DNA of 64,000 nucleotides from Coffea arabica (Eukaryota > Streptophyta > Magnoliopsida > Gentianales > Rubiaceae), in the NCBI RefSeq assembly GCF_036785885.1, contig NC_092326.1:41130287-41194286 (forward strand), read 5' to 3'. Both the position numbers and the translations under genes were made by a program. Each line of letters begins with the position of its first letter. Positions within the stretch are counted from its first letter, which is position 1. Shown here piece after piece: positions 10,801-22,424 of the stretch. Under the pieces are notes generated by a model that had not been told where the DNA came from, did not search any database, and worked only from the letters and a program-made list of their open reading frames with translations.

Positions 10801-13269
10801 TAGTCTTTTATCTAATAGCACTTTGCATTCACTAAGTAGAATATATTTTGCTAGTTAGTCAGATAAAGGTACTGAAGAGGTTTTTTATGGGTTTGAAATC
10901 GTTCCAAATTAAATCAATTCTTTTTGTGAAATTATGCGGGTATTGATGTTTCTTTCGATTACTCTAGTTGTTATCCATTTGTCTCAGTGATATAAGCAAG
11001 TTGCTTCATGCTTATTTTGTATCCTATCAGCAACTTTTAATCTCAAATGCAGTTGGACAATGACATACAGCAAAAGCAACTAGAACTTCTACTGTAATAT
11101 CTTGAAAGGAAACTAGCCTTCAAGTAAATCTTAGGATTGTCCTTAATCAGCTTTTGCCTGTTGAAATGGAGCAAAACCGTTTTTGTTTATTTTTATTTTT
11201 TCTTTTTTCCTCTCAGTAAGGTTTGTGCACAAACACAGATGCAAATAAAGTCTATATGTTATTTGCTTGTAATTTATTCTGCTCCCTTTATCAAGTACAA
11301 CAAAATCTTTAATTCTTCCATTTGGCTGGCCACTCTAGTCTGTATTCTGTTGCTGGGTTGTTTCTTTGGGTTTAGCCATGTTAAATCTCTTGGTCTCCAA
11401 ATCTTGGATTTTGATCCTTGTGGTTTGCTGTCAAATCTTGAAAGTTGAGTGAGTTACGTTTCATTGATGCTTCAGTATTTCCTTCATTCCATCAACCTCT
11501 TGTTAATCCTTAGTCTTCTCTTTTATCATTTCTTACTTTCCACATACAGTGCTAGTTCTATGTACACAAACCTCACCACTACAATTTGTCCCAAGTATTG
11601 GATGTCTGTTTTCTGAGTTGTAAAATATAGAAGAGAAACAGACCTGACATGATGACACCTATTACTCTCAAAAGCATACCCATGTCCAAGATGAGGACTT
11701 TCAGACAATGTGAGTACTATAATCATTGATTTTCTCGTTGCGCAACCCCCCCAAAAATATTGTGTCTCACTTTCCCTGATTATACTCTTTTGGTGATTAT
11801 GATATTTGATCAATTTATGTCATTGACTCTCCAACTTTCTAATGTTCAGGTTGTATAGTTTTCTAAGACAGCAATCAATTCATTTCTACTCATCTTCATT
11901 TAATTTAGTTTTTCTCTGTTTTGGTTAATTTAAGGAAATTCTGGAGGGGGTAACCGATATTGACTTGGTGATTAATCTGAAGCTACGGGAAGAAGCATTA
12001 CTTGCCAAATGCCTTGGAAGAAGGATTTGTAGCGAGTGTGGAGGGAACTATAATGTTGCCTGCATTGACATCAAGGGTGAAGATGGAAGCCCTCAAATGC
12101 AGATGCCTCCCCTTCTTCCTCCGCCAAATTGTGAATCAAAACTAATCACAAGGTCTGATGACACTGAAGAAGTTGTGAAGGAGCGCCTCCGAGTCTACAA
12201 TGAAATGGTACGGCTTGATCTCCTATTGCCCTCTCTTATTCTGTTTGTTCTCATTTTGTATGGGGGTATGAAATGGTTCAGTCATTGTTTGGGCTGGTGT
12301 TTGGAACAGCGGAAGCTTGTGAGAGCAGTTTGTAAGATGAATGGAGCTCTGAGAGACTCCAAGGCCATATGTTTTATGAACTGTTTAATTTCACATAAAG
12401 CTGCTTGAGGTGTAATTCTCTAGATTGGATACTGAATGAGCAAGCCAATATTGTGCGAACTTTAAAAACTCCTTAACCTTGAGTAACTTTTACTTGGTTT
12501 GACTTATTTGCATGTTATCATTTTATGTTCTGGTACATGCATAACAAAAATAGAATTGCCACCTTGCAATTAGTGATGTTGGTTGAGGGACTTGGAACTT
12601 TTGGTACTGCATTTGGTATTTTTTGAGTACAGTTCTCAAGTACAAGCGACGAGAGTTTTCCAGGTAGTAAGAGGTATGGCCTATGATAGAATACTTCCAA
12701 AACTTGGGAGGATGTCCCTCGAGTTACTCATCTTTATATAGAAAACAACTTCTTTTACCTATGTCTACTGTTTATTTACAATTTAAGATTCTTTTTGGGT
12801 ACTCCTTATAGAAATACATCTATGGTAGAGTTCTGGTTGTTTGTGGTAGCAAGTGAGGTAAATTAAATCTAGTTACTGATACGTCTATAGATATATATAT
12901 ATATATTTTTTGAATTACAGATTTAGCCTTTTCACTTTGGGAACGCCATTGCACACAGATAATATGTATATTTGTTTGATGCTGATAATATTGCTAGTTT
13001 TACACAAGCTGTGTTCTACTGGAGATCGAGATGAATATCTTATCAGAGTTTTTAGAGTCTGTCGAAAAGAGTACTTGGCACTTTTACTGGTGCAGTCCGA
13101 CTAATGCTCTGCGCGTTTCATGCAGAGCCGACCTGTGGAGGAATTCTATCGAAGGCGTGGGAAATTGCTGGAGTTTGATCTTCCTGGAGGGATTCCTGAA
13201 TCCTGGCCTAGGTTGCTTCAAGCCTTGAATCTTGATGACAATGACAACAAAGAGTCATTAGCTGCTTGA
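7832..13269 (+). CDS. Adenylate kinase, plastid/mitochondrial type
   Basis: Four exons in phase (7832-8191, 9954-10094, 11935-12207, 13126-13269) give 305 residues. Residues 1-70 are rich in Ser, Arg and Pro and poor in acidic residues, consistent with an organellar transit peptide. The kinase follows: P-loop GCPGVGKGT at 79-87, NMP-binding region with STGDLVR near 102, the adenylate kinase signature FILDGFPRT at 155-163, a LID with CSEC at 199-202, and the [15 protein letters not shown] segment. It converts ATP + AMP to 2 ADP. It most resembles the Arabidopsis At2g37250/At2g39270 group, but no subtype symbol is claimed. Only one further LID cysteine is seen, so a four-Cys zinc site is unlikely. 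The start is the only ATG preceding the transit-like region. Introns 1 and 2 are each about 1.8 kb. Confidence 0.95.
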
Positions 13270-13673
13270 ACATTCACAGCTGCGGGTAGTTGTCGTAGTT
13301 GCATAAATGGCAGCTTTTTCCTGGTTAAGTAGTTAAATCATTCTTTGCATGTGTGATGTACATGCCCACCTCAATGAAATTGAAGTTATATTTGCGTACA
13401 TGATTCCATACAACAAAGACCTCCTTCCACTTCCATTAGTCAATTAAACATTAAGTTCCCTGGAGGGGTTTCCTGGACTCGTGGAGAGCACTGGGATTTC
13501 AGCTGATGCAGGATGTGATTACTTGTACTGTTGTAAGATATATGATGCGGATGGTGGTCGATTAATGCTTCTTTTTTTCTTTTTTTTTTTTTCAAATAAG
13601 TATCCAAACACTGCATTGTTATTTTGTTAGTAAATAAAATTCTTGTCTAAATTCTAAGTCTTCATTTTAGTAT

Positions 13674-13980
13674 TGGGAAAACTGCACAAATCGTTGCCCA
13701 TATTTGATTTTATAATTTTTTCAGTCTCTTACTTTGAAAATGATGCATTTTGGTCCTTTACACATCAAGTTTTATACTTTTTTAGTCCCTCGCTTTTACA
13801 ATGATATTTTCTAGTCATTTATATATTTAAAGTGCACCATTTGCATCCATATTCTCATTTCCATTGTAAAAGTGAAAATGTTGCTAGAGATGAGAGTTAG
13901 GATGAAATGATGCACTTAAAATGACACTTAAAAACTATAAAAAGGTTCAACTGTTAAGGGACCATTTGTAGAATTTTTCC
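13674..13980. mobile_element. Mutator-like MITE with 9-bp target duplication
   Basis: The element begins TGGGAAAACTGCACAAATCG and ends ...CCATTTGTAGAATTTTTCC. Reversed and complemented, the right end reads GGAAAAATTCTACAAATGG, an imperfect inverted copy of the left end. The 9-mer TTTTAGTAT occurs immediately outside both ends, at 13665-13673 and 13981-13989. A 9-bp duplication with terminal inverted repeats points to a Mutator-like (MULE-derived) MITE of 307 bp with no coding capacity, inserted just beyond the adenylate kinase gene. Confidence 0.85.
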
Positions 13981-14549
13981 TTTTAGTATCCCCCTACATT
14001 TCAACTCCAATTGGGCTTATTGTGATATCACATCACATGCTATGATTTTCCAAGTTACAAACATTTCAGGATGTTGAATTTTTGATGAGCAGCCTAAACA
14101 TCCTTAAATTTAAGAGGGTGACCAGATGATTTAGTCCTACTGTAAAATTTACTTTATTTTATGATCAATATTTAAAGGATGCATCCAAAATATCATTATT
14201 GTTATACAGATCTGTCTGATTCCATGCCTGTAAGGTATAATCCATGGCTAGCTGTACTTGTGCTTCCCAGCATGAAAGGCACTACACAATTATGCCTTTT
14301 ACTTACTTTGAAAGTTGAAGCCCATCACAGATCAGTTTCGAAGTTGGTTTTTTTTTTTTTCTTTCTGACAAAATGACGTGCGTTCAAATCTCGTTGTCGA
14401 TGTAAGAACTGCGTGCGTCAGGGAGTTCATGCATGAATGCAAATATGCAAGCAAGTTGAAGAGTAGCTCCATACATGATCCTCTGGCTGCAGTTTTGAAA
14501 CTTTGAACTGTCAACATGTCATTCCCACTCGCCATTAAATCTTTCAATT

Positions 14550-14775
14550 CTTGATTTTTGTCGATTGGGATATTCTGTCCGTAATGCATGGTCTGGTCCC
14601 GTCGGAGCATGGCCGCGTGCACGAAAGAGAGAATGCAAAACTAGCATCGGGCACACACACCGGCCTTGGTGCGCTAGTCGGCGAGGGTCCTACTAAAGTA
14701 TCAAAGCCGACTAAGCTCCAGCGATTCACTCTGGTTGCCACAGGGCCGCGTTTTCTTCGACCTTACTTTGGTTGA
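14550..14775. other. GC-richer island, possible LTR-retrotransposon remnant
   Basis: Base composition changes abruptly to GC-rich with many CG dinucleotides inside AT-rich surroundings. An open frame of 74 codons crosses it on the plus strand but matches no family I recognise. On the minus strand, words such as CTTTGATACTTTAGTAGGAC and CCCTCGCCGACTAG have the flavour of plant LTR or leader sequence. No LTR pair, primer-binding site or polyprotein motif was found. Confidence 0.3.
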
Positions 14776-15039
14776 AAATATTTGGATTATGAATACATTT
14801 TTAATTAATTTTTTTAACTCACGTACGTCAAATTGTCACAGTATATTTTTCTATAAGAACTCCTAAAAATCACTACAATACAATTTCTCAAATTTCTGAC
14901 ACTTTGGTTTCGTTTCAGAATTTGGCTCGGTAGAAAATTAATTGAAACTTGCCATTGTAAAGTGAATACCGGTTTTGTTTTTTGTTTTTTTACTGAAGCT
15001 GGAGTAATGTCTAATGTGGAAAAGTGAATCTTCCATAAT

Positions 15040-15180
15040 AGTGTTTGAATAGATTATTATTTGAAATAGTTATTATAACAGATTTTGTGATGTGATGTAT
15101 GTAAAATAATTAATATATATATATATAATGAAAAACAAAAAACAAAAATATTTTTTTCAAAAAATAGAGTGTATTGTTTC
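15040..15180. mobile_element. MITE relic (GATGTGATGTATGT family)
   Basis: GTGTTTGAATAGATTATTATTTGAAATAG is followed by TTTTGTGATGTGATGTATGT, the same order as in the better-preserved copy at 20285-20445. A (TA)n tract and A/T runs replace the right half, so the element is degraded or interrupted. Confidence 0.45.
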
Positions 15181-15722
15181 ACAAAGGGCAGGCAGACGTG
15201 GGAGCAAGGACCCTTTAGCTTAGACAGCCCTCCCTCTCTCAAATCACGGTCGAAATTGAGACTCACATTTATTAGCCTCGACAAATTATAATATATAATC
15301 ACTATTTGTTACTCCTAATCAATTTGCTTGGGGACTTAGATTAGTATTTTCATCACTAAATAATTTGGTATCACTATATATATATATATATATATAATTT
15401 ATATACTGCACTGAAGAGTCCTTCCGAAGATTAATAAGGAAGAGTACAGTGGAGTAAAAGGTCCTACACTATAGATAACAAAAGGGTTTGGCGTGAATAG
15501 GGCAATATGGAAGAGGAAAGAACACGGTTTAATTTTCAATAATTAGTGAAAATGATAAGTTTACCTTTTCTAGATGATTAGTGTGAAAAGTACATGTTAA
15601 TTTGTTTTGGACTACAAAATCTGCTTCCTTTGCAAATACAATAACTACTACAGTATATTTTACAACTGCGACGTACGTACGTATCCTTTTAGTAACTTAA
15701 TTATTACACAATTCTGAGTGCT

Positions 15723-15915
15723 TGTTTTCGATTGATTATTTTAACTGATTATAAATTATGATTTTAAATAATCATTTTTTATGATGTTTTCGATTGCTTT
15801 TATATTTTGATTATAGATTTTTTTTAATGACAAAAAAAAAAGATAATCACCCGAAAAGTTGCTTTCGCTAATTCTGATCTATAATCAGATTTTGTAAAAT
15901 CTAAAACAATCTAGA
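15723..15915. repeat. Dispersed ~195-bp MITE-like repeat, copy 2
   Basis: It starts TTTTCGATTGATTATTTTAA and ends CAGATTTTGTAAAATCTAAA, matching copy 1 at 288-480 in terminal words, internal A-run and length. Two copies 15 kb apart show that it is a dispersed element rather than a unique sequence. Confidence 0.5.
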
Positions 15916-17639
15916 ACAAAGCCTTAGGTGTTGAGCAAACTAACACCTAAAGCACTTAAAAGTTTTGCCATGTTTGATTTAAGGTCGAGATTATGATATT
16001 TAGTAACTAAACTCCTTCATTTAATTTGTCTCAATTTAGCCCTTTTCTATATTTGAAGTAGATTAATGAACCTATCTAAAATATAAAAGGCCTTCCATAT
16101 TAACTTTACCCTCACTACTAGCTAGGTTACACAAGTACTTCCTACAATGTGACATATATTTTGATGAACTTTCCTTAGTCTTGACATAACCAAACATTCA
16201 TCTCGAACAACATAGATAACAAACATTCTCTCAGTACAATTAAAAGTCTTGGTCATTCTGCAACCAAAATTCAATAAAAGAGAACCTTTGTTCTTCTTTT
16301 TCTGTAAGGATTTGCTCATTCATTGGCTAAGGACACACTGGTTTCCATTTTTTCGCATGCATTAGGCACAAATCAAAGAATATCCCAATGTTCTAGAAGA
16401 AACCAGCACACCGTGGTTCTTACCTAATTGGAGAGAATGTTGTGTACACAATCAGCCTCAAAAGTTTGGAATAATAGGAATCCACTTAAAAATCAGCCCA
16501 TTTTCAATTTTCTTAAAGATAAAAAAAAAATTAATCATCTCTTGAGTTGATGTAATCAAATATAAAATAGAGTTCAGTTCATTCTTTTAATATTTAAAAT
16601 GAAAACTTTTTGGGTTACTGAATTCTCCTAAAAATCATAATACTTGCTTTATAAGTAAGAGTTTTTGAATTCAAAACTTTTCACTCATGACTTATTTCCG
16701 ATGGAGCAATTTGTACCTCGTAAAGATGTGAAGTTTGAAAAGATTTGCTATTACTCATCATATTCAAAACTTTGTTAAATTCCTTTCCAAGAGCTTAAAA
16801 CTAAAAAAATCATTGTGTCTAAGACTTCATTTTGCAAATAATTTGACCACTTTGTCTGGTGTTTTGTTGTTTGCTTGTTGAATCTTTTGATAGTAACAGT
16901 AGAAGACCTGAACAGAAGTTGGCTTAACCAATTCCTGTAAGAACTATTGTTCATCAGTAATTCGGGTAACTAAAGAAATAGCAATTGCTTTCTCCTTCTT
17001 CATTCCCAGAAACCATGCATATATGTATATGACTTCTAAAAAAATAAGAACAGTGAGGAGGGAGAGAAAATTGGCCGTGGCTTCACCCAAGACTCATGGG
17101 ATATATACCGAAAATGCAAAAATAAAAAAACTAGTAGCTATAGTGGTTTGATCAAAAACCAGGGGACCGACAGAAGAACAAAGAAAAGCAATTGAAGAAA
17201 AAGATGCCAAAGTGAGGATTTCAAAAGAAGAATCTGGCACTTTTTGCTTTTGTATAAACTGAGGTTCAGAGATCGGAAGTGAAAAGGATCTGAAACCTAA
17301 GCCATAAAACATGCCTAGATGCAAAGCTACATGGGAATAATATTTTCCAAAGGGATAAGATGCCAACATGGTTAACAAGAAGCAGAAAATGTGAAAATCC
17401 CAAAAAGATACAGGCCATCGGGTCATCTGTTCTCATGCCGTGCTTCAACTTTTGATCAATTTGGACTTTGATGGAATAGAAACGTAGCACAAGATCACCA
17501 CAGAACAAGGAGATGCTAAAGATGAATTGGGGAATCCCAAGTCGTACGTCTAGAGATAAGGAGCTGCTGTTTCATTCTATTCTCATGTTGAAAACAAAGG
17601 GACAAAAAACAAAAGTTAATTTTGTATTTAGAGATTTTT

Positions 17640-17826
17640 CTCTAACCATATCACGCATGCATCCCTTTTGGATTGTTATTTTCTCTAACCACCACCGACT
17701 CATACGAGTGCAATATAAAGTGACAGGCCACATATAATAGCAGATGGTGGGCGATAAAATTTGAATCCTTGACCTTCCTATCCCATCAAGCCTTACCGGC
17801 TTTGGTGGTGGCCGCTGAGCCAAGGA
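17640..17826 (-). mobile_element. tRNA-derived SINE candidate
   Basis: On the minus strand the element opens TTGGCTCAGCGGCCACC, a good polymerase III A-box (TGGCTCAGCGG). About 45 bases later comes GGTCAAGGATTCAAATTT, a decayed B-box. The remainder is a unique body containing GTGGTGGTTAGAGAAAA. This head is tRNA-like but lacks tRNA folding elsewhere, so it is a SINE rather than a tRNA gene. The 3' end is uncertain. Confidence 0.5.
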
Positions 17827-19574
17827 TTACAAGCTCAGAGGGAATTGTTAGTCAAGGATTCCAAACTCTCAATGGAGAGAAGCTATAGAATGAAAAGGAC
17901 CTGAGAGATTGGCAGCTGCTCAATAGAATAAGAGAATTCATGTAATTGCAACTCAAAGCTCTTTTGGCCGTTTCTTTTTTTGGGTAATAATTTCTTTTGT
18001 TTTATCCTTGTTTAGTATACAATGGTCGAGCATTGATGGGATGCTCCTGTGCATGACAAAAATAATAACATTTTATTATTGCAATAAGTGAAGTTTAATA
18101 ATTTTCGTACATGGACGATTATTGGTTTTTTTTTCTTTAAAAAGAAAAAAAAAATTCAATGCTGAGTAAATCCATTTTCAAGATGTGAGAGTTTGACAAG
18201 CTATGCATTTGAGAAAATGTCACTCTAAATGCTTGCAAGCAAACACAAGAGACTAGAACCTAACTGGATAACTGGCATTCCTATATATTGCCTGCTGCTA
18301 TTTTATGTACATTAAATCTCTATGTAATTGTTCTAGCACTAAACCAACCACCGACGTGAATAATTACCTAATTAGTTTATGGAAACGTAACCGGTAGAAT
18401 TAGAAGAAAAACTAAGCAACCCTAGTAACTCAAGGACAAACGATCATGACAGAAAGGAAAAGGAAGAACAGCTCGAAAAGCTAGTTTTCTTTCAAGCATA
18501 AAAGTGCGCCTACTTTCATGTTGAACCATGTGGCATTCTTAGGCATGCCAAATTGTCATCAGTTTTTAAGTGTTGCAATTGGTAATTTGTGATATCACAT
18601 TGAACTAACTTCAAAATGCCGATCCTAGTTATTCTGATTTGCTAATTAGAGATGGAGAATTAAAAGTTTGTGGAACGAAGAAGTGAAATTAGAAACTACT
18701 ACAAAATTCAAGTCAATCTAGATTGCGGGGGAAAAGGTAAATGATGAAAACTATTCCTAACCAAAACATGTCTGCGTGCAAATTCGAGGCCTCGTAAATC
18801 CAGTTCGAAGCACCTCGTGTAATTTTTACTGTGATTGATGTGAATTCGTACAGTTACGATGTAATCGTGAATTGTACATTAACTTGGTTATATGAGTTAC
18901 AAATTCAAATCTACACCCAAATTGCACTAATTTACACGAAAAATGGTAAAAATTATATCAAAGAGTTTAAATTGGACAAAACTCGATTTATGAGGGCCAA
19001 ATCCCTCCATGCATATGTACTGCACGTCGTCTTTCTGTGTATAAAAGAACCACATACTCTCTACTAGATACATATCCAAAAGAACATGAAATCAAAAAGA
19101 AAAAGAGCATAATCGAAAAAAAAGAAATCCTGGTTTCCTGGAAAGTTGCTGGTGATGAAACCTTCAAATGGAACGAGTCTCATAATTTGAAATAAATTAT
19201 AGTAATTTGAATGGTTTATCAAAAGAATAAAAACCTATGTTCAGAGTTTCCTAGCTAGATTATCATTCATCTCTTTGCTTCTCTCCTTTAACAATACAAG
19301 GGTCTAGTTTTTCTTTTCTTTAATCTTATTTTCTGATGTCGATTTTTAATTTATGTTAATTCCACAGTTCAATATTTTCTTGACACCTTATTTTTTGCAT
19401 TCTTGTTCCTTCTTTTTTTCTTCTTCCCATCTTACGTACTCACCAATCTTTATGCATGCATTAGAACCCACAAAAAGTATTTTTCATCTACCAAATGGCC
19501 ACCACCTAGCTTAGTGCCACGTAACCCTTGCCTCCCATTAAAATGTCACATTTAAGTAGTTTGTTTCAAAAAAA

Positions 19575-19725
19575 TTCAGGCGGGTGTGTTGTGCACCCGT
19601 TTGATCCGGCGGTGGTTCAGTTCCCTCCGAGTTATCCCTGGATCTTTTTAAATTTGCCCCCTCTCCTTTAGTATAGCATAGATTAGGTTATACAACTGTT
19701 ATGGTCTCCGAAAAAAAAAAAAAAT
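19575..19725 (+). mobile_element. SINE-like retroelement with A tail
   Basis: The element contains GGCGGTGGTTCAGTTCCCTC, a B-box-like word, then a unique body ending TTATGGTCTCCG and a 14-base A run at 19712-19725. The tail context resembles the TATAATGTCTTGT-A(n) end of the candidate at 6529-6665, suggesting related families. The 5' end is approximate and no target duplication was resolved. Confidence 0.45.
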
Positions 19726-20284
19726 CTACCAAAAGGCGAGCAAGGTCAATCTTTCCTGAACTGCCGTATAATTGTGTGTTCATGCTGCCTAGGTGCTGCA
19801 AGAAAGCAGGTGTTTTTTCACCCTTGTTGCCCTCAGATTGTAGTTTTGCCATAAAGGAATGGGTAACAAATTGCAGCTAATTGTTTTCCTATATATGGTT
19901 TATCAATCTGCTAATCTCAATGCAAGCTTCCCCACCGCAGATTAATGTCATTCACACAAGCGCATTGACATAGACGTGCAGATTCATGGTTCATTTATGC
20001 CTTTTGAATGAATGACATACAAAGCAACTAGATGAAACGATGCATGGAAAAACAAAAGCGAGTCGTGTATTGGCTAGTTAATGAAGGCAAACAGTTGTAG
20101 ATGGCAAAACGTGATTGGTTCTAATAGTTTGAAGCCCACAAAGAAAGAGTTGTTCTTATCTCCATTCAGGGCCACAATTTTGTTAATAAATTGCAATTAA
20201 TAACATATGAGTAGAAGATAGTAGTACATTATGCTCGCGACGTTGAAGTCTAGGCCGTCAAATTCGATGTAAAAAACATCGACG

Positions 20285-20445
20285 GAGTTTGTTTGGATGA
20301 TTTATTTGATATAATTACTGTAGCAATTTTTATGATGTGATGTATGTGAGATAAAAAGGTGATTGAGAAAGATAAAAAGGTAATTGAGATTTGAGAAACA
20401 AATTATTTTTTTTTTAATTATCTCAATCCAAACACACACACGGAC
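20285..20445. mobile_element. MITE with GTTTGGAT terminal inverted repeats
   Basis: The left end is TTTGTTTGGATGATTTATTT and the right end AATTATCTCAATCCAAACAC, whose complement reads GTGTTTGGATTGAGATAATT. Between them lie ATTACTGTAGCAATTTTTATG and GATGTGATGTATGTGAGATA, internal words shared with the relics at 6433 and 15040. It is non-coding and short, so a non-autonomous DNA transposon. Exact ends and target duplication are not certain. Confidence 0.6.
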
Positions 20446-20589
20446 TGTGAATATATCACTTTTACAACGCGTTAAACTAAATTAAAGATTAAGACCTCAA
20501 AATGTCGAGATTCTAGATTTTAATCCTCTTACCCCTTTCTGATCCTTAAATCTCACCCTTCCCTTATTAAAAAGAAAAAAATAAATTAA

Positions 20590-20735
20590 AGAAAGTCTAT
20601 AAGACTTAGCTCAACTGATGAGGACATTAGCTAAATAAGTATGAGGTCTTTGATTTGATTCTTTATGCTTTCCATTTTTTACCCCTTGATATGTTTGGTG
20701 CCTCCCGTTGACCCAAAAAATTAAATGAAAAGAAT
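20590..20735 (+). mobile_element. tRNA-derived SINE candidate
   Basis: GACTTAGCTCAACTGATGAG is a clear tRNA-like A-box. GAGGTCTTTGATTTGATTC, 33 bases on, is a B-box in the expected tRNA position. A pyrimidine-rich body and an A-rich end (CCCAAAAAATTAAATGAAAAG) follow. The head resembles the family of plant SINEs that begin with a box-A TAGCTCAAYTG word. It is too decayed to be a working tRNA. Confidence 0.55.
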
Positions 20736-21825
20736 AAAACTACTTCTTTCACTCTTCATTTTCTCTCAACATTTAGCATTAATACATACAACTATAATGT
20801 GTCCCAATACAACAAAATATTATGGTTGACTTCACAATTTGCACTCTAAATAATAATGTGTTGAATCGCTCCATTGCCTATTTTCCATCCTTAGTGATTT
20901 GATGGATCTTCCTCTTTTACATTTATAAACAAAAAAAACACAAAAAGAGAGAAATAAGACTAGGTCATTGATGGTTTTTTGATGACTTTAAGAGCGGTAA
21001 CATTTGCAAACGTTTTGGTATTATCTACTCAAACGACATAATTGCATAAGCAAAGCACCAATCAACACAAAAAAAAAAGTCTCCCAAGTTGGAGTGGGTT
21101 GTAAGAGAGAAAGAATCGTGAGGAGAAAGATTTTGGATTCAAAACATTTTTTTTCTCTCATTTTCTTGAGAGCACTCAAGAATTCGACAAATAAACATAA
21201 ATCCCCGAACAACCTTTAAAAGCCGCACTTATAAGAAAAATTATATTTTAAAAGAAAAAAAAAACACAAAACTACACTTGTACTGTACGGCTTACTCCTT
21301 TTGTTGCGTTCCCTTCTAAGACAAACAAAGATTTTTTTGTTTATGCACGCTTACACTGTAATTCATTCATGAAAATGAAAATGTTTTTGTCCAAAACCAA
21401 GACCATAAAAAGCATGGAGACCACCCCTCATCCGTGATATATTTTCATTGTCCTCGGCCCATCGGATTTATAAATTCTCTATTTATAGGAAAAAAAAAAG
21501 TAGTATTTTTATTTTACAAGAATACAAAATTGCAAGTTTTCATGGCGTTGACGAGAGCCAAAACTTTCCCTTATCCGTGGCATTTTAATTTGCAAGTAGG
21601 CTGAGAGAACGCGGCGTTTTCTGATTGGTGATCCTGAATTCACCCGTACTCGTTTTACCCTGCGCCTACAGGACATGGGAGTAAAACTTCCAGATATTTT
21701 GTTGCTGACATGGAACAGAATCCGGAAAAAACGAGCAACTCACTGGGGCAAATTAGGCATTCCACAAATTACGTGACCAGCGTTACTTGGTCCGTTAGTT
21801 TCAAACCAGGCAATGTGGGCAACCC

Positions 21826-22076
21826 TGACGTCACCGGATAACGACGTCTTCACGCACAGGGCTTTAGTTATTTATGCGCGAAACCTTTAACTGCGCTCAC
21901 ATGAGGCCACGTGTCGTGGATCAGATCCAACAGATCTCATAAGATCCGCCGTAAACTATTCAGCGCCCGTCTTTAGATACACCATCCATGTCACCGGATC
22001 GTCCCATGTGTCATAGACACGTGTCATACACCTGGCAGGGTCAAGCCCCTTCCCCGCCTCCACATTGTCCACGTCA
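21826..22076 (+). promoter_or_regulatory. ACGT-core cluster in the PRR7 promoter
   Basis: Within 250 bases lie TGACGTCA (21826-21833), GACGTC (21843-21848), CACGTG (21908-21913), CACGTG inside GACACGTGTC (22018-22023) and CCACGTCA (22069-22076). ACGT cores are bound by bZIP and bHLH factors. In Arabidopsis the clock and light (PIF/HY5) networks use such G-boxes at PRR genes (family knowledge). A near-match to the evening element, TAATATCT, lies just downstream at about 22099-22106. Binding is inferred. Confidence 0.55.
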
Positions 22077-22184
22077 GCGGCGTTTACGGTAATATAATAT
22101 AATATCTCTCTGTCTCTCTCCATTCGCAGGCACATCTATTTTTTGTTTATTATACTGCCATTTACTTCGGGGGTTTTTTTTTTC

Positions 22185-22205
22185 CTCTCTCTCTCTCTCT
22201 CTCTC
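22185..22205 (+). promoter_or_regulatory. CT-repeat (Y-patch-like) at the presumed PRR7 core promoter
   Basis: A (CT)n run sits about 220 bases before the first inferred leader splice site. Pyrimidine patches of this kind commonly lie at plant transcription starts. The exact start is not visible. Confidence 0.4.
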
Positions 22206-22377
22206 AGCTTTTAGCCCCGCAGTTTCTGAACCAGTAAAAAGGAAACTCTTCCCAGCAAACATTTCAAAAACCAAACCCTAGTGTAAAACGTTTCCGCCAT
22301 AATTTAGTAAAATCATTGAGAAATTCACCGGTATAGCAGTTAAATTTCCTGCTGAATAGGAAAATTCGGTGCGCGCG

Positions 22378-22424
22378 ATGGTTCTAGTGATTTTTGGTGA
22401 ATGAAATCGATCAAGGCTCTGTAG
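22378..22424 (+). promoter_or_regulatory. Two overlapping uORFs in the PRR7 leader
   Basis: The first ATG at 22378 gives eight codons (MVLVIFGE) ending TGA at 22402-22404. The second ATG at 22401 overlaps that stop and gives seven codons (MKSIKAL) ending TAG at 22422-22424, directly at a GTAATG splice donor. Likely further leader exons are 22995-23024 and one ending at 23441 (GACAACG before GTATGT), followed by the exon with the true ATG at 23507. The leader structure is inferred from splice signals. Confidence 0.4.

Larger units (their letters stand above)
13270..21600. other. Long intergenic region between adenylate kinase and PRR7
   Basis: No gene is supported across about 8 kb. The adenylate kinase 3' UTR probably ends by about 13.4-13.6 kb. 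The rest is AT-rich DNA with a MULE-type MITE (13674-13980), a GC-richer unexplained island (14550-14775), MITE relics, (TA)n tracts near 15.12 and 15.38 kb, and SINE candidates near 17.7, 19.65 and 20.65 kb. Open frames here are short and lack domains or splice continuity. Confidence 0.6.

Noticed and set aside
15923-15950. Short hairpin TTAGGTGTT...AACACCTAA
   Set aside because: A 9-bp stem with a 9-base loop in AT-rich plant DNA is common by chance and has no gene or terminator context.
17770-17830. tRNA gene suggested by the A-box TGGCTCAGCGG
   Set aside because: The B-box is decayed and no acceptor stem or anticodon arm pairs properly; SINE head is the better explanation.
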